This document shows, in pieces, positions 15,956 to 24,230 of a stretch of 32,268 nucleotides of DNA. The notes under the pieces were generated by a model, which had not been told where the DNA came from, did no database searches, and worked only from the letters and a program-made list of their open reading frames with translations. The position numbers and the translations under genes were made by a program. Numbering within the stretch: the stretch's first letter is position 1; each line of letters starts with the position of its first letter. The DNA is from Burkholderiales bacterium (GTDB taxonomy: Bacteria > Pseudomonadota > Gammaproteobacteria > Burkholderiales > UBA11063): positions 1-32,268 of the forward strand of contig JAIEPY010000091.1 in assembly GCA_019748155.1 (NCBI GenBank). The letters are read 5' to 3'.

Positions 15956-16156
15956 AACTTGCTTCATAGTATTGTGCTGCATTAAAATTTAATAGCATAT
16001 ATCATATGATATTTACATACTAGGGTCACTGAGCTTTGGACGTTGCTGTATTGTAAAAAAGCTGGAAATGTACTTCTGTTTTGTACAAATTATAATGTTT
16101 TTTTACCGATACGCGATGTTTGAAAATCAAATGTTTCGAGTATCGTTAATGGAAAT

Positions 16157-16186
16157 TTGAGTAGAGATTAATAAAGTTTATATGAT
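16157..16186 (+). promoter_or_regulatory. Probable promoter of the small secreted protein gene
   Basis: TTGAGT (16157-16162), 18-nt spacer, TATGAT (16181-16186). Transcription would start near 16193, about 40 nt before the ATG. Confidence 0.45.
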
Positions 16187-16233
16187 ATATTTCACATTAA
16201 CAATCACTTAATTTTTAGAAAGAACTTATTAAT

Positions 16234-16548
16234 ATGAAAAAAATTCTTCTTGCTATTATTGCATCAACAGCGGTTTCAGTTGCCTTTGCTGCTCCTGTCG
16301 CTTCTTCAGTATCAAGTCAATCTGCACCTCAGTCGACACCTCCGTTTGATAATACCAAAATGAAATGTGGTGAGCATACAGTTAAAGATGGTGATAATAT
16401 TGACACTTTAACGGGGATCTGTAAAGGATTTAAATTTGGTAAAGATAAGGCTGGTTTTTTAGATGAAAACTCTGGTAAAAAAGTAATGTGTCAAGAGAAA
16501 AAAGGACAACTAATCTTGTCTAGCTGCCAACAAGCACCAGCTAAATAA
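16234..16548 (+). CDS. Small secreted four-cysteine protein of unknown function
   Basis: 104 residues. MKK plus a hydrophobic core and AFA-AP near residue 19-20 is a clear Sec signal peptide. A Ser/Pro/Gln-rich linker follows to about residue 40, then a compact basic domain with Cys45, Cys63, Cys86 and Cys98, which could form two disulfides in the periplasm. I do not recognise the family. The gene is monocistronic: its own promoter lies upstream and a strong intrinsic terminator lies 77 nt after the stop. The next gene is convergent. Confidence 0.75.
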   Translation: MKKILLAIIASTAVSVAFAAPVASSVSSQSAPQSTPPFDNTKMKCGEHTVKDGDNIDTLTGICKGFKFGKDKAGFLDENSGKKVMCQEKKGQLILSSCQQAPAK

Positions 16549-16559
16549 TAAGTAAAGCA

Positions 16560-16618
16560 ATAAACAGCAGCCTTCAGAATGTAATGCTCTCTTTAAAATT
16601 CTCAAGTTTGCTGTTTAT
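16560..16618. other. Interrupted hairpin downstream of the small secreted protein
   Basis: ATAAACAGCA (16560-16569) pairs perfectly with TGCTGTTTAT (16609-16618). Inside, AGAAT and ATTCT, flanked by CTT/AAG, form a second stem. It lies between the gene and its terminator and could protect the 3' end or act on the convergent transcript. Confidence 0.5.
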
Positions 16619-16624
16619 GCTAGT

Positions 16625-16647
16625 GGGTTGATTTATCAACCCTTTTT
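16625..16647 (+). terminator. Intrinsic terminator
   Basis: GGGTTGA, loop TTTA, TCAACCC, then TTTTT. A textbook Rho-independent terminator for the 16234 gene. The stem may also limit read-through from the convergent porin gene, though without a U-tract on that side. Confidence 0.88.
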
Positions 16648-16663
16648 GCCTTGTTATGCTATG

Positions 16664-18061
16664 CTAGTACAAGTAGCTAAGCATAATCTGTCCTTCAAAG
16701 TTATTGCCGCCATTTCCTTCATTATCTAATGGCTGAACAATATAGCCATAGCCCGCAAAGATTGTAAATCCTTTAATTTGCGGCACATTATAGTTAAATG
16801 TAATATCATATTCATTGCTTGCGGGCATAGTTACTGTATTGTAGTGTGCTGCGCTGACGCCTATCTCAATCGCATCATCTAAAAATTTCACGGTTGGTGC
16901 AATCTTATATGCCTGACCTGCAGATTTATCAATTAAGCCAAGCATCCAGCTAGTTGTATAGAGTGGATCAGTTGCCAGTGAATAAGTATATGGAGATACA
17001 ATATTTCCGCCTTCAAATGAGCCATTTGGTCCCCAAATATTATTATAACCTAATTTTAGCTCTAACCAATCATAGTTCATAGTTAATTGTAAACCGAGCA
17101 TATTACTATTAATATTATTCGCAAGATCATTATCACTCAGTATATTTTGACTATTACCAAATTGCAGCGCACCTTGAACTCCAATTTCAAAACCTAATTT
17201 ATCGCTAGCTTTTAGTTTTAGATTACTATCGGCATAGATAAGGTTAGAGTAGTCATAAAATTTATAACCCCATAATCTAAAGTCTAACAATTCGGACGGT
17301 GTATTCCAGGAAATTCCTGCGGCAATAGTGCCTGGTGTTGAATTATTAGTGTTCGTAATGCTTGGATCAAGTAGATCATTGTAATAGGTTTGATTGTTAA
17401 AACCCGTTGCACCGAGTAACTGTGCATCATTAAATGCGAGCGCGGTAATTAACCAATGATTTCCCAGATCCACATTTGCCAATGCACCCTGATAAGTAAC
17501 TAAGTTTAAGGCATTATTTTGATAATAGGTAAGCCATGGACTATTGTTAATACCGATTCTACCACCATCAATTTGTAGCATGTCAGAATACTTATATTCT
17601 ACAAATAGCTCTTGCATCTCTAATTGTTCTTTAGTAGATAAACCAAGAGCTTGCTGATCTGGGGCACTTGGGTTTATTTGCGATGTATAGGGATTAACGC
17701 CAGTTAAAAATCCACCAATTGAAAATCCGGCTAGTTCACCAGTTTGCGCAAAAATATTTACTCCATAACCATAGTTATTGCCTCCATTTTGATCGTAATA
17801 GCTGGCAACGCCCATTACATTCCATGTTCCATTGTCAAAAATTCGTCTAGCAATGCTATTGCTGGCAATCTGGCTCTCACTGGGGTTTGCAGTACCACCT
17901 TGGCTCGGTAGCCCAAGATATGGATTTTGTAAATAATTGCCACGACTTAAATAACTACTGGCAACAGGTGTAGTTTGTTCTTGAGACTCTTCTTCGAGAG
18001 TTATTCCAAAAGCATTAGCGTAGATTAATCCAAAGCTGATCATTATAGTTTTTTTGAGCAT
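16664..18061 (-). CDS. Outer-membrane porin, OprD-like beta-barrel
   Basis: 465 residues with a signal peptide at about 1-19. The mature protein is rich in alternating polar/hydrophobic strands and Gly/Asn/Tyr, and it ends in aromatic IMLSYLY, as barrels recognised by the BAM complex do. Segments such as VEYKYSDMLQIDGGRIGINNSPW (positions ~154-176), the FRLWGYKF region and the LGYNNIWGPNGSF region recall OprD-family substrate-specific porins. The solute cannot be told; a Fur-like box inside its promoter suggests use under iron limitation. It is transcribed alone and divergent from the bacterioferritin-like gene. Confidence 0.75.
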   Translation of the reverse strand: MLKKTIMISFGLIYANAFGITLEEESQEQTTPVASSYLSRGNYLQNPYLGLPSQGGTANPSESQIASNSIARRIFDNGTWNVMGVASYYDQNGGNNYGYGVNIFAQTGELAGFSIGGFLTGVNPYTSQINPSAPDQQALGLSTKEQLEMQELFVEYKYSDMLQIDGGRIGINNSPWLTYYQNNALNLVTYQGALANVDLGNHWLITALAFNDAQLLGATGFNNQTYYNDLLDPSITNTNNSTPGTIAAGISWNTPSELLDFRLWGYKFYDYSNLIYADSNLKLKASDKLGFEIGVQGALQFGNSQNILSDNDLANNINSNMLGLQLTMNYDWLELKLGYNNIWGPNGSFEGGNIVSPYTYSLATDPLYTTSWMLGLIDKSAGQAYKIAPTVKFLDDAIEIGVSAAHYNTVTMPASNEYDITFNYNVPQIKGFTIFAGYGYIVQPLDNEGNGGNNFEGQIMLSYLY

Positions 18062-18113
18062 AATAGGTTAAATATCCTTAGGTATTAAAAGGTGTATTTT
18101 AATTAAGGGCATT

Positions 18114-18143
18114 AGTATACATGAGAATGATTCTTATTTGCAA
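18114..18143 (-). promoter_or_regulatory. Porin promoter with embedded Fur-like box
   Basis: On the minus strand, TTGCAA (18138-18143), 18-nt spacer, TATACT (18114-18119). Read on the plus strand, 18123-18141 (GAGAATGATTCTTATTTGC) matches the 19-bp Fur consensus at 13 positions by my count. It lies between the two promoter elements, where bound Fur would block RNA polymerase. Confidence 0.6.
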
Positions 18144-18230
18144 GGCTAATTGTTTGTGTACATTTAATGTTGTTTACTATTGTTATCATCGAGTATAAAT
18201 TATAGGTATTTGGTCATGATTAAAAAATTC

Positions 18231-18278
18231 TTGTACAAAGTTTAAATTAAGGTATATAATAGCGACGCTAATTAGCGT
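18231..18278 (+). promoter_or_regulatory. Bacterioferritin-like gene promoter with start-site palindrome
   Basis: TTGTAC (18231-18236), 18-nt spacer, perfect TATAAT (18255-18260). A perfect 14-bp palindrome ACGCTAATTAGCGT (18265-18278) covers the expected start of transcription and is a candidate operator or 5' hairpin. Confidence 0.65.
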
Positions 18279-18306
18279 TATTTATAACAAATAAGAGGAT
18301 ACACAA

Positions 18307-18738
18307 ATGTTAAATATTGATGAAAAAAAAGTCTGTGAAATTTTAGATCAAATTATTTCTCATGAATTAGCTGGAGTTAGTCGCTATACACACTATGCTT
18401 TAACAGTATATGGTTTAGAGCGTTTATCTTTGGTTGGCTATTTTAAAACGCATGCAACAGAGTCACTTGACCATGCGCTTAAAGCTGGAGAATTAATGAC
18501 TGGACTTAATGGGCATCCAACAATTAAAGTTGCGGATATTAAAGAAACTCACAAGCATGATTTAGTAAGTATTATTGCTGAGTCAATCGAACACGAAACT
18601 AAAGCAGCAGAAATGTATCACCAGTTGCTTAATGTGGTAAAAGATAAGTCGGTTTATCTTGAAGATTATGCGCGTACTATGATTGGTTCAGAAGAACAGC
18701 ACGTTTTAGAAATGCGTAAGATCGCTAAAAAAGCTTAA
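18307..18738 (+). CDS. Bacterioferritin-like iron-storage protein
   Basis: 143 residues with a four-helix ferritin fold. Candidate di-iron ligands are Glu20 (ISHELAG), Glu52 and His56 (ATESLDHA), a Glu in the AESIEHE helix (92-97), and Glu129 with His132 (SEEQH, the ExxH of helix D). It is shorter than E. coli Bfr (158 residues as I recall), and the Met that binds haem there is not obvious, so it may be a non-haem bacterioferritin-like or Dps-like protein. The expected role is iron oxidation and storage and protection from peroxide. AGAGGA lies 9 nt before the ATG. It is divergent from the Fur-box porin, forming a small iron-related pair. Confidence 0.8.
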   Translation: MLNIDEKKVCEILDQIISHELAGVSRYTHYALTVYGLERLSLVGYFKTHATESLDHALKAGELMTGLNGHPTIKVADIKETHKHDLVSIIAESIEHETKAAEMYHQLLNVVKDKSVYLEDYARTMIGSEEQHVLEMRKIAKKA

Positions 18739-18748
18739 TTGCTTATGT

Positions 18749-18781
18749 GAAACTACTGAATCGCTTTGATTTAGTAGTTTC
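18749..18781. terminator. 14-bp hairpin after the bacterioferritin-like gene
   Basis: GAAACTACT pairs perfectly with AGTAGTTTC, then a G-T wobble and AATC/GATT continue the stem around a short loop. It lies 10 nt after the stop codon between convergent genes. There is no U-run, but the position fits a terminator or 3' protective stem. Confidence 0.55.
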
Positions 18782-18790
18782 ATCTAAGGT

Positions 18791-18806
18791 GATAATGATT
18801 ATTATC
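18791..18806. promoter_or_regulatory. GATAAT inverted repeat (Fur-box-like) in a convergent 3' region
   Basis: GATAAT-GATT-ATTATC is a perfect inverted repeat made of Fur-type hexamers. It sits between two gene ends and overlaps the stop of the deacylase pseudogene by one base, so no promoter seems to be served. It may be fortuitous. Confidence 0.25.
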
Positions 18807-19909
18807 TAACAACCAAATTTACACTTAGGGTCTGAGTTTTGGAATAAGATTCTTACGAGTAAACCACCAGGCTCGCGAGTTGCACCTGTACCAATGGATA
18901 AAACTTTGCCACTCTTAGGCGTGGTATATTCTTTGATAACATCGCCAAATGGATTTCGCTGAACAGCGATTTTTTGTCCTTCCTGAACAGTATCACCGAT
19001 TTTAACGAACACATCAGCATAACCACCTACCACGGCTCTAACTGAAACCATATCGTTGGCAATATATGTTCCTGAACTAATTGCTGTTGCACCTAATGTA
19101 CCTTTAATCATTTTAGCATCAATCATTACATTATTAATACCTTGAACCGCTTTATTAATCAAGTCTTGCTGATAAATTCTTCCCTGACCAATTTCAAGCG
19201 TTATTGCCGGAATATTATTTTTATCTAATGCATTTTCCAGTGCACCAGCATCAGAGTCGCCAGTATCAATTTTTATTTAGTCGGCAGGGATTAATTCAGC
19301 CAAATGCTGGATAGCTGGCAAACGATAATCGGCATAGATAAATAGCGGATAAGCAGTATCCGTGGATTGAGTGTGTAAATCAATTGCCATATCTGCATTA
19401 CCAAGGTATAAGTTATTGAATAGTTTATATGCCTGAACTTGTGCCGCATTACCATTTTCTTTACCTGGGAATAAGCGATTCATATCTTCCGTATAGCCGC
19501 CATCATTTGCAATATGCCAAACGCGGGTAATATGCGATAAACTATTTGGACTTGCCTGCAACACTCCTACGACTGTTCCAGATAGTTGCTTAGGGTCTAA
19601 ATTTGACATTATAGTTTGTACTGCTTTAGAGCCATTAAGTTCGTCACCGTGAATTCCAGTATTTAGTAGTAGCTTAGGACCTTGATGTGCGCCCTTTACG
19701 ACAATAAGCGGAACATACCAGCTTTGTCCTATATTCATATCTGCACCTTTAAACATAAAGCGATAGGTTTTACCATTCGCCAAGTCGTTTACGTCTAATT
19801 TAGTAATCACGGGAACACTGTCAATTTTATCTCCGTTATAAATGGTTTTAGCTGATGCTCCCGAAATAAATAGCCCGCCAAGTACTGCAGTATAAAATAG
19901 TCTACGCAT
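18806..19909 (-). pseudogene. Secreted zinc deacylase (succinylglutamate desuccinylase/aspartoacylase family), interrupted by one in-frame TAA
   Basis: The reading frame runs from ATG 19909 (AAAGGA upstream) to TAG 18806 and would encode about 367 residues, but TAA at 19277-19279 interrupts codon 211. After it the frame stays open and coherent (38 codons, then 118 more), so a point change rather than decay is seen. Residues 1-20 are a signal peptide. GIHGDE gives zinc ligands His87 and Glu90, DMNRLFPG (142-149) binds substrate carboxylate, DLH gives His179, and ITLEIG beyond the stop holds the catalytic Glu. The C-terminal beta domain follows. A periplasmic M14-like amino-acid deacylase or peptidase is implied. 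A divergent secreted cyanophycinase gene lies next to it. It could be inactive, read through, or a sequencing error. Confidence 0.8.
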
Positions 19910-20226
19910 ATATTATCCTTTGTGAGTTAAAAGTTATATACAAATTGTTTTATTTAATCCAAAATTTTTTTATTATACCTCAGACTATAGTTATTAATAA
20001 CGACTATTTTATTTTAATTTCCAATTTAGTTCTTTGTTTTTTTAGAGGTGATTTTATCATAATAGACAAAACTCAAATCTCTGATAAATAGGATAATTTT
20101 AATTGGATTGATTTGTTACAATAATGACTTATCAATATTTCATGGTGTTGTTAGGATTATTTCAGCCTGTGCATGATAACATTAATCTACTGACTATATT
20201 TTAAGATAACTTACAAGGGTATATAT
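19910..20226. other. 317-nt divergent intergenic region between the deacylase and cyanophycinase genes
   Basis: Very AT-rich. On the plus strand TTACAAT near 20116 could be a -10 element, but no good -35 matches it. AAGGG lies 8 nt before the cyanophycinase ATG. No ORF, clear repeat or strong hairpin was seen. Confidence 0.5.
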
Positions 20227-21531
20227 ATGAGACTAAAATCAATTCTAAGTTTGGCTTTTTGTGGCGTTATTGCATCAAATATTGCGTTTGCAAGTGAGTT
20301 ATTTCTAATGGGGGGAGCGATTAGTGATACTAATAGCAATATCTATACAGCGCTAGCTAAGGCAACAGGTAAAGTTGCAACTCCAAATAAATGTTCTGGT
20401 AATTGGGTAGTTACGACTTGTCCTAAAATTGCGATTATTACATCTGCTGCGGCAAATCAAGCTGCGGGTGATGATGCTTATTCAAATGATGCTTCTGGTT
20501 CATTATCCTATCAGCATCTATATTCTGCTTATGGGTTTTCCGTAAAACATATTAGTGCACACATAGATAATTATCAGAGTGCTACTAATCTAAATACAGC
20601 AGAGGGAAGAACAAACCAAACTATTTTAGAGCAAGCTGATGTTGTATTTTTCAATGGTGGAGATCAGGCTCGTCATGCTCGAACTTGGCTAAATGACGAG
20701 GGTAGTGATAATGCTTTAATGAAGATTATCTATAACCGTTTTTCTCAAAATAAGTTGATTGTTGCTGGTACTTCAGCAGGAACTGCGATTCAAAGTAATC
20801 CAACCTATGGTGAAGGTTCATCTTTTGGTCAATTATATTTTGCTTCATCACAAGGTTTGGCGGTTAAATCTGTTAAAGATGGTGCGATAAATGGGACAGG
20901 CCTAAAAGATACTAGAGCCGCGAGTGGCAGTCTCCAATATTTAGATAATGGCGGTAAAATGCCTGGTTTCGGCTTATCTCCAAGTAATGTGCTAGTTGAT
21001 ACACACTTTGATGCGCGTGGACGCTTAGCTCGTTTGATCCCGGCATTGCATAATACCAGTAAACAAATTGGTGCTGGAGTAGATGAAGATACTGCTTTTT
21101 TTATTAAAGATGGAGTCGGGACTGTTTATGGTACACATGGTGTGTTTATAGTAGATAATCGTAACGCAAGTTATTCTTCAGCGAACTATTTTGCTGGAAA
21201 AAACTTTCGGGTTAGTTACTTGACAAAAGGAGATGAGTTTATTTTTGATAATAGTACGGTGGTTAGCACCAAAAAGCAAATTTCTAAACCATATTATAGT
21301 GGTCATAAAGATAGTAATAATATTACAGCTAGTTATGAAACTACTACACTAATTACGCGATTGGTAGATCAGTTAGATAATGATAATATTGGATATACTA
21401 AAGCTCCTAGTGATTATCCACGTACTACGCCGAAGTTTAAATTATATTTTTATAAAGACTCTCAGACAAAAGGTTATTATACTGATGATTTTTATACTGT
21501 TTCAAACGCTTTGTTAGATATTTCAAACTAG
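20227..21531 (+). CDS. Secreted cyanophycinase-family serine peptidase
   Basis: 434 residues with a signal peptide at 1-22 (IAFA-SE). Peptidase family S51 signatures: FLMGGAIS at 26-33, FNGGDQ at 142-147, nucleophile Ser183 in GTSAGT (181-186) and His260 in VDTHFDARGRLARL. Cyanophycinases cut multi-L-arginyl-poly-aspartate into beta-Asp-Arg dipeptides. Extracellular versions let non-producers use the polymer as N and C source. Cys56 and Cys65 may form a disulfide. A secreted amino-acid deacylase remnant lies divergently upstream. No cyanophycin synthetase is in the window, so scavenging is more likely than storage. Substrate is inferred from family only; other S51 peptidases cut different Asp-containing peptides. 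Confidence 0.82.
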   Translation: MRLKSILSLAFCGVIASNIAFASELFLMGGAISDTNSNIYTALAKATGKVATPNKCSGNWVVTTCPKIAIITSAAANQAAGDDAYSNDASGSLSYQHLYSAYGFSVKHISAHIDNYQSATNLNTAEGRTNQTILEQADVVFFNGGDQARHARTWLNDEGSDNALMKIIYNRFSQNKLIVAGTSAGTAIQSNPTYGEGSSFGQLYFASSQGLAVKSVKDGAINGTGLKDTRAASGSLQYLDNGGKMPGFGLSPSNVLVDTHFDARGRLARLIPALHNTSKQIGAGVDEDTAFFIKDGVGTVYGTHGVFIVDNRNASYSSANYFAGKNFRVSYLTKGDEFIFDNSTVVSTKKQISKPYYSGHKDSNNITASYETTTLITRLVDQLDNDNIGYTKAPSDYPRTTPKFKLYFYKDSQTKGYYTDDFYTVSNALLDISN

Positions 21532-21564
21532 CGTTAACAAAATATAATAACTAACTACTATTAG

Positions 21565-21731
21565 TCAGTCGAATTTGATGGCAAAGATTTAACTCAAGAA
21601 GAGCTTCATCAAATTAATCCGTTTTATGCGGAAATTATTTACCTGAAGATATCGATTTTGTTGGCAATGTTGTGATTAGCAACAACAAGATAAAATTATT
21701 GACCATTGATGGTGATGGTCGTTCATATTAA
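21565..21731 (+). pseudogene. Frameshifted gene remnant of unknown origin
   Basis: About 24 codons starting SVEFDGKDLTQEELHQINPF run in one frame. A +1 shift near 21640 then lets the reading continue as LPEDIDFVGNVV...LLTIDGDGRSY to TAA at 21729-21731. The two halves read like one soluble acidic protein. A TAG precedes the first half and there is no start or ribosome site, so this looks like the decayed C-terminal part of a gene. I do not recognise the family. Confidence 0.4.
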
Positions 21732-21801
21732 AACTTTTAAAAGTTGCCAATTCATTTTAATCTAGTGCCAGCGTCAATGTTAAAATAGCTGCTACTAGAT
21801 T
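21732..21801. other. Palindrome and interrupted hairpin upstream of ubiD
   Basis: 21732-21745 is a perfect 14-bp palindrome (AACTTTTAAAAGTT). 21759-21801 folds with AATCTAGT/ACTAGATT outer arms and CAGC/GCTG inner arms, followed by TTT, and ends 17 nt before the ubiD ATG. It could terminate upstream transcription or control ubiD translation. Confidence 0.45.
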
Positions 21802-21818
21802 TTAAAAGCAGATGGATC

Positions 21819-23282
21819 ATGAAATACCGCGATTTACGAGAATTTATAACTAATCTTGAAGCACTTGGTGAATTAAAACGCGTCCAACAACCGGTTTCGC
21901 CACATTTAGAAATGACTGCCTTTTGCGATAAGGTCTTGCGTGCCGGTGGTCCAGCAATTCTGTTTGAAAATCCAACAGGGTATCAAATGCCAGTGCTGGG
22001 TAACCTCTTTGGTACGACCAGACGCGTAGCACTGGGAATGGGCAAAGATAATATCAGCGAATTAAGAGCGGTTGGTGAATTTCTTGCTGAACTCAAAGAG
22101 CCACAACCGCCCAAAGGTCTACGTGATGCCTGGGATAAATTACCCTTATTAAAGCAGCTCTATAATATGTTGCCAAAAAGCATTAATAAAGCTCCGGTGC
22201 AACAAATTATAATTGAAAAAGATGAAGTTGATCTGGAAACTTTGCCGATTTGGTATTGCCATAGCGAAGATGTCGCACCTCTAATTACTTGGGGCTTAGT
22301 AGTTACCAAAGGACCATATAAAAAACGCCAAAATCTGGGTATTTATCGTCAGCAAGTTATCGGCAAAAACCGGGTAATTATGCGTTGGTTATCCCACCGT
22401 GGTGGAGCACTGGATTATCTTGAACATTGTCGCGAAAACCCAGATAAACCCTATCCGATTGCGGTAGTCCTAGGCTGTGATCCGGCGACTATTTTAGGAG
22501 CCGTTACACCTGTTCCGGATAGCTTGTCAGAGTATCAGTTTGCGGGTTTGTTGCGCGGTAGTCGTACCGAATTAACCAAATGTCTTTTATCTGATTTGCA
22601 AGTTCCTGCCTATGCCGAGATTGTGCTGGAAGGATTTATTTATCCGAATGATACTGCGGTGGAAGGTCCATATGGTGATCATACTGGTTATTATAATGAG
22701 CAGGATACTTTTCCAGTAATGACTATCGAAAAAATCACCATGCGCGAAAATCCGATTTACCATAGTACTTATACCGGCAAACCAATTGATGAACCGGCAA
22801 TATTGGGTGAGGCGCTCAATGAAGTCTTTGTACCGCTGTTACAAAAGCAGTTTCCGGAAATTATTGATTTTTATTTGCCTCCCGAAGGGTGTAGCTATCG
22901 TTTAGCAGTTGTTTCAATCAAAAAGCGTTATGCTGGACATTCTAAACGGGTAATGCTAGGTATTTGGAGTTATTTGCGCCAGTTTATGTATACCAAATTT
23001 ATCATTGTAGTTGATGATGATGTAAATATTCGTGACTGGAAAGATGTTATCTGGGCGTTAACAACCCGGGTTGATCCACTACGTGATACTACGATGATTG
23101 ACCGTACACCAATTGATTATCTGGATTTTGCATCTCCAATTTCTGGCTTAGGCAGTAAAATGGGGATTGATGCCACCAATAAAATTCATGGTGAAACGAG
23201 TCGTGAATGGGGGCGTGTTATTAATCAGGATCCATTGGTAAAGGCGAAAATAGATGAGTTATATAGTAATATTTTTAAATAA
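21819..23282 (+). CDS. ubiD: 3-octaprenyl-4-hydroxybenzoate carboxy-lyase
   Basis: 487 residues, close to E. coli UbiD in length and text. It decarboxylates polyprenyl-4-hydroxybenzoate in ubiquinone biosynthesis using prenylated FMN (made by UbiX) and a divalent metal. NLGIYR (172-177) and [11 protein letters not shown] (282-292) belong to the cofactor and metal site. [17 protein letters not shown] (231-247) is typical of the family. No signal peptide or membrane segment; it works at the cytoplasmic side. It starts a same-strand run ubiD-lysR-pdxY-murQ. The ribosome site is weak and lies just behind a hairpin, so translation may be structure-controlled. Confidence 0.95.
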   Translation: MKYRDLREFITNLEALGELKRVQQPVSPHLEMTAFCDKVLRAGGPAILFENPTGYQMPVLGNLFGTTRRVALGMGKDNISELRAVGEFLAELKEPQPPKGLRDAWDKLPLLKQLYNMLPKSINKAPVQQIIIEKDEVDLETLPIWYCHSEDVAPLITWGLVVTKGPYKKRQNLGIYRQQVIGKNRVIMRWLSHRGGALDYLEHCRENPDKPYPIAVVLGCDPATILGAVTPVPDSLSEYQFAGLLRGSRTELTKCLLSDLQVPAYAEIVLEGFIYPNDTAVEGPYGDHTGYYNEQDTFPVMTIEKITMRENPIYHSTYTGKPIDEPAILGEALNEVFVPLLQKQFPEIIDFYLPPEGCSYRLAVVSIKKRYAGHSKRVMLGIWSYLRQFMYTKFIIVVDDDVNIRDWKDVIWALTTRVDPLRDTTMIDRTPIDYLDFASPISGLGSKMGIDATNKIHGETSREWGRVINQDPLVKAKIDELYSNIFK

Positions 23283-23312
23283 CTGTAATTAATTCATACT
23301 TTGGAGCGTAAT

Positions 23313-24221
23313 ATGTTAGATGATATTTTGTTATTTGTGCAGTTAGTTAATATTGGTAATTATAGTCAAACTGCAAATAAATTTCACATTAGCCAACCTA
23401 CGCTCAGCCGTAAAATAGCCCAGTTGGAGCAAGAGCTTGGTGTGCAGTTAATCAAACGTAATACGCGTAATTTTGAGATAACTACAGCAGGAAATAAGCT
23501 GTACCACGGTTTTAGCGATCAGGTTGATCATTATAATAGAGTTATCAATAGCCTTAAACGTGAAGGCGAGTCAATTAATGGTAAATTAAATGTTTCTCTA
23601 CCAACGGCATTATCTGTTTATGCGATTGCGCCATATGTTGGGGAATTCATGCAAAAAAATCCTGGAATTGAGCTGAATATTGCATATCAAAATCGTGAGA
23701 TTGATTTAGTCCGCGAAAAATTTGATTTAGCAATAATTAGTGAGATCCCTAAACAACAAACTACTAAAATAAGGCTTCTTCACGCAGTTCCCTTATATAT
23801 TTATTGTACGCCAGAATATATAGAACGTTATGGGTTACCTAAGTCAATCCATGACTGCATTGCTACTCATTTAGCTGCTGGTTCACTTAAAGAGAGTCGT
23901 ACTCCTGAACGAGATTATTTTTTACATCATAAGAATGGTGAAGAACTGCATTTAGTTGGTAGTTCACGTCTTAATGTAAGTAATAGCATGCATGGTAAAT
24001 ATATGGCTTTAAGCGGTCATGTTATAGCTGGTGGTTGGGATGCGTTATATGCTGAAGAGCTTAAGTCAGGTCAGCTAATCAAAATTTACCCTGAATATAA
24101 TTGGGGGATGCTTTCATTTTATCTAGTGCGCTTGGCTAATAGCGAAAGTGCGTTAGTAAATTTATTTATTGAATTTATCGAAGAGTGTTTTGCGCGTCTA
24201 AAAACGCCAGTTACAGAATAA
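23313..24221 (+). CDS. LysR-family transcriptional regulator
   Basis: I choose ATG 23313 (302 residues) because GGAG lies 6 nt before it; an upstream TTG in frame at 23301 would overlap that site. Residues 1-60 form the winged helix-turn-helix (LFVQLVNIGNYSQTANKFHISQ then PTLSRKIAQLEQELG, the classic LysR pattern). The rest is the periplasmic-binding-protein-like effector domain, of the AaeR/DsdC-like CrgA type by general look. It begins 30 nt after ubiD and ends 9 nt before pdxY, so it is probably in an operon. LysR regulators usually control a divergent neighbour; none exists here, so its target is not evident. Confidence 0.88.
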   Translation: MLDDILLFVQLVNIGNYSQTANKFHISQPTLSRKIAQLEQELGVQLIKRNTRNFEITTAGNKLYHGFSDQVDHYNRVINSLKREGESINGKLNVSLPTALSVYAIAPYVGEFMQKNPGIELNIAYQNREIDLVREKFDLAIISEIPKQQTTKIRLLHAVPLYIYCTPEYIERYGLPKSIHDCIATHLAAGSLKESRTPERDYFLHHKNGEELHLVGSSRLNVSNSMHGKYMALSGHVIAGGWDALYAEELKSGQLIKIYPEYNWGMLSFYLVRLANSESALVNLFIEFIEECFARLKTPVTE

Positions 24222-24230
24222 AGGAAGAAA

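Larger units (their letters stand above)
15793..16233. other. 441-nt divergent intergenic region
   Basis: It holds the leftward promoter at 15845-15874, a rightward promoter at 15927-15955, a perfect 14-bp palindrome ATATCATATGATAT at 15999-16012, a T7 run at 16098-16104, an interrupted hairpin at about 16107-16147 (CGATAC/GTATCG outer arms, TTTGA/TCAAA inner arms) and a weaker promoter for the gene at 16234. No ORF above about 25 codons is convincing here. Confidence 0.7.

Noticed and set aside
18791-18806. GATAAT inverted repeat as an active Fur operator
   Set aside because: It lies between two convergent gene ends with no promoter to control.
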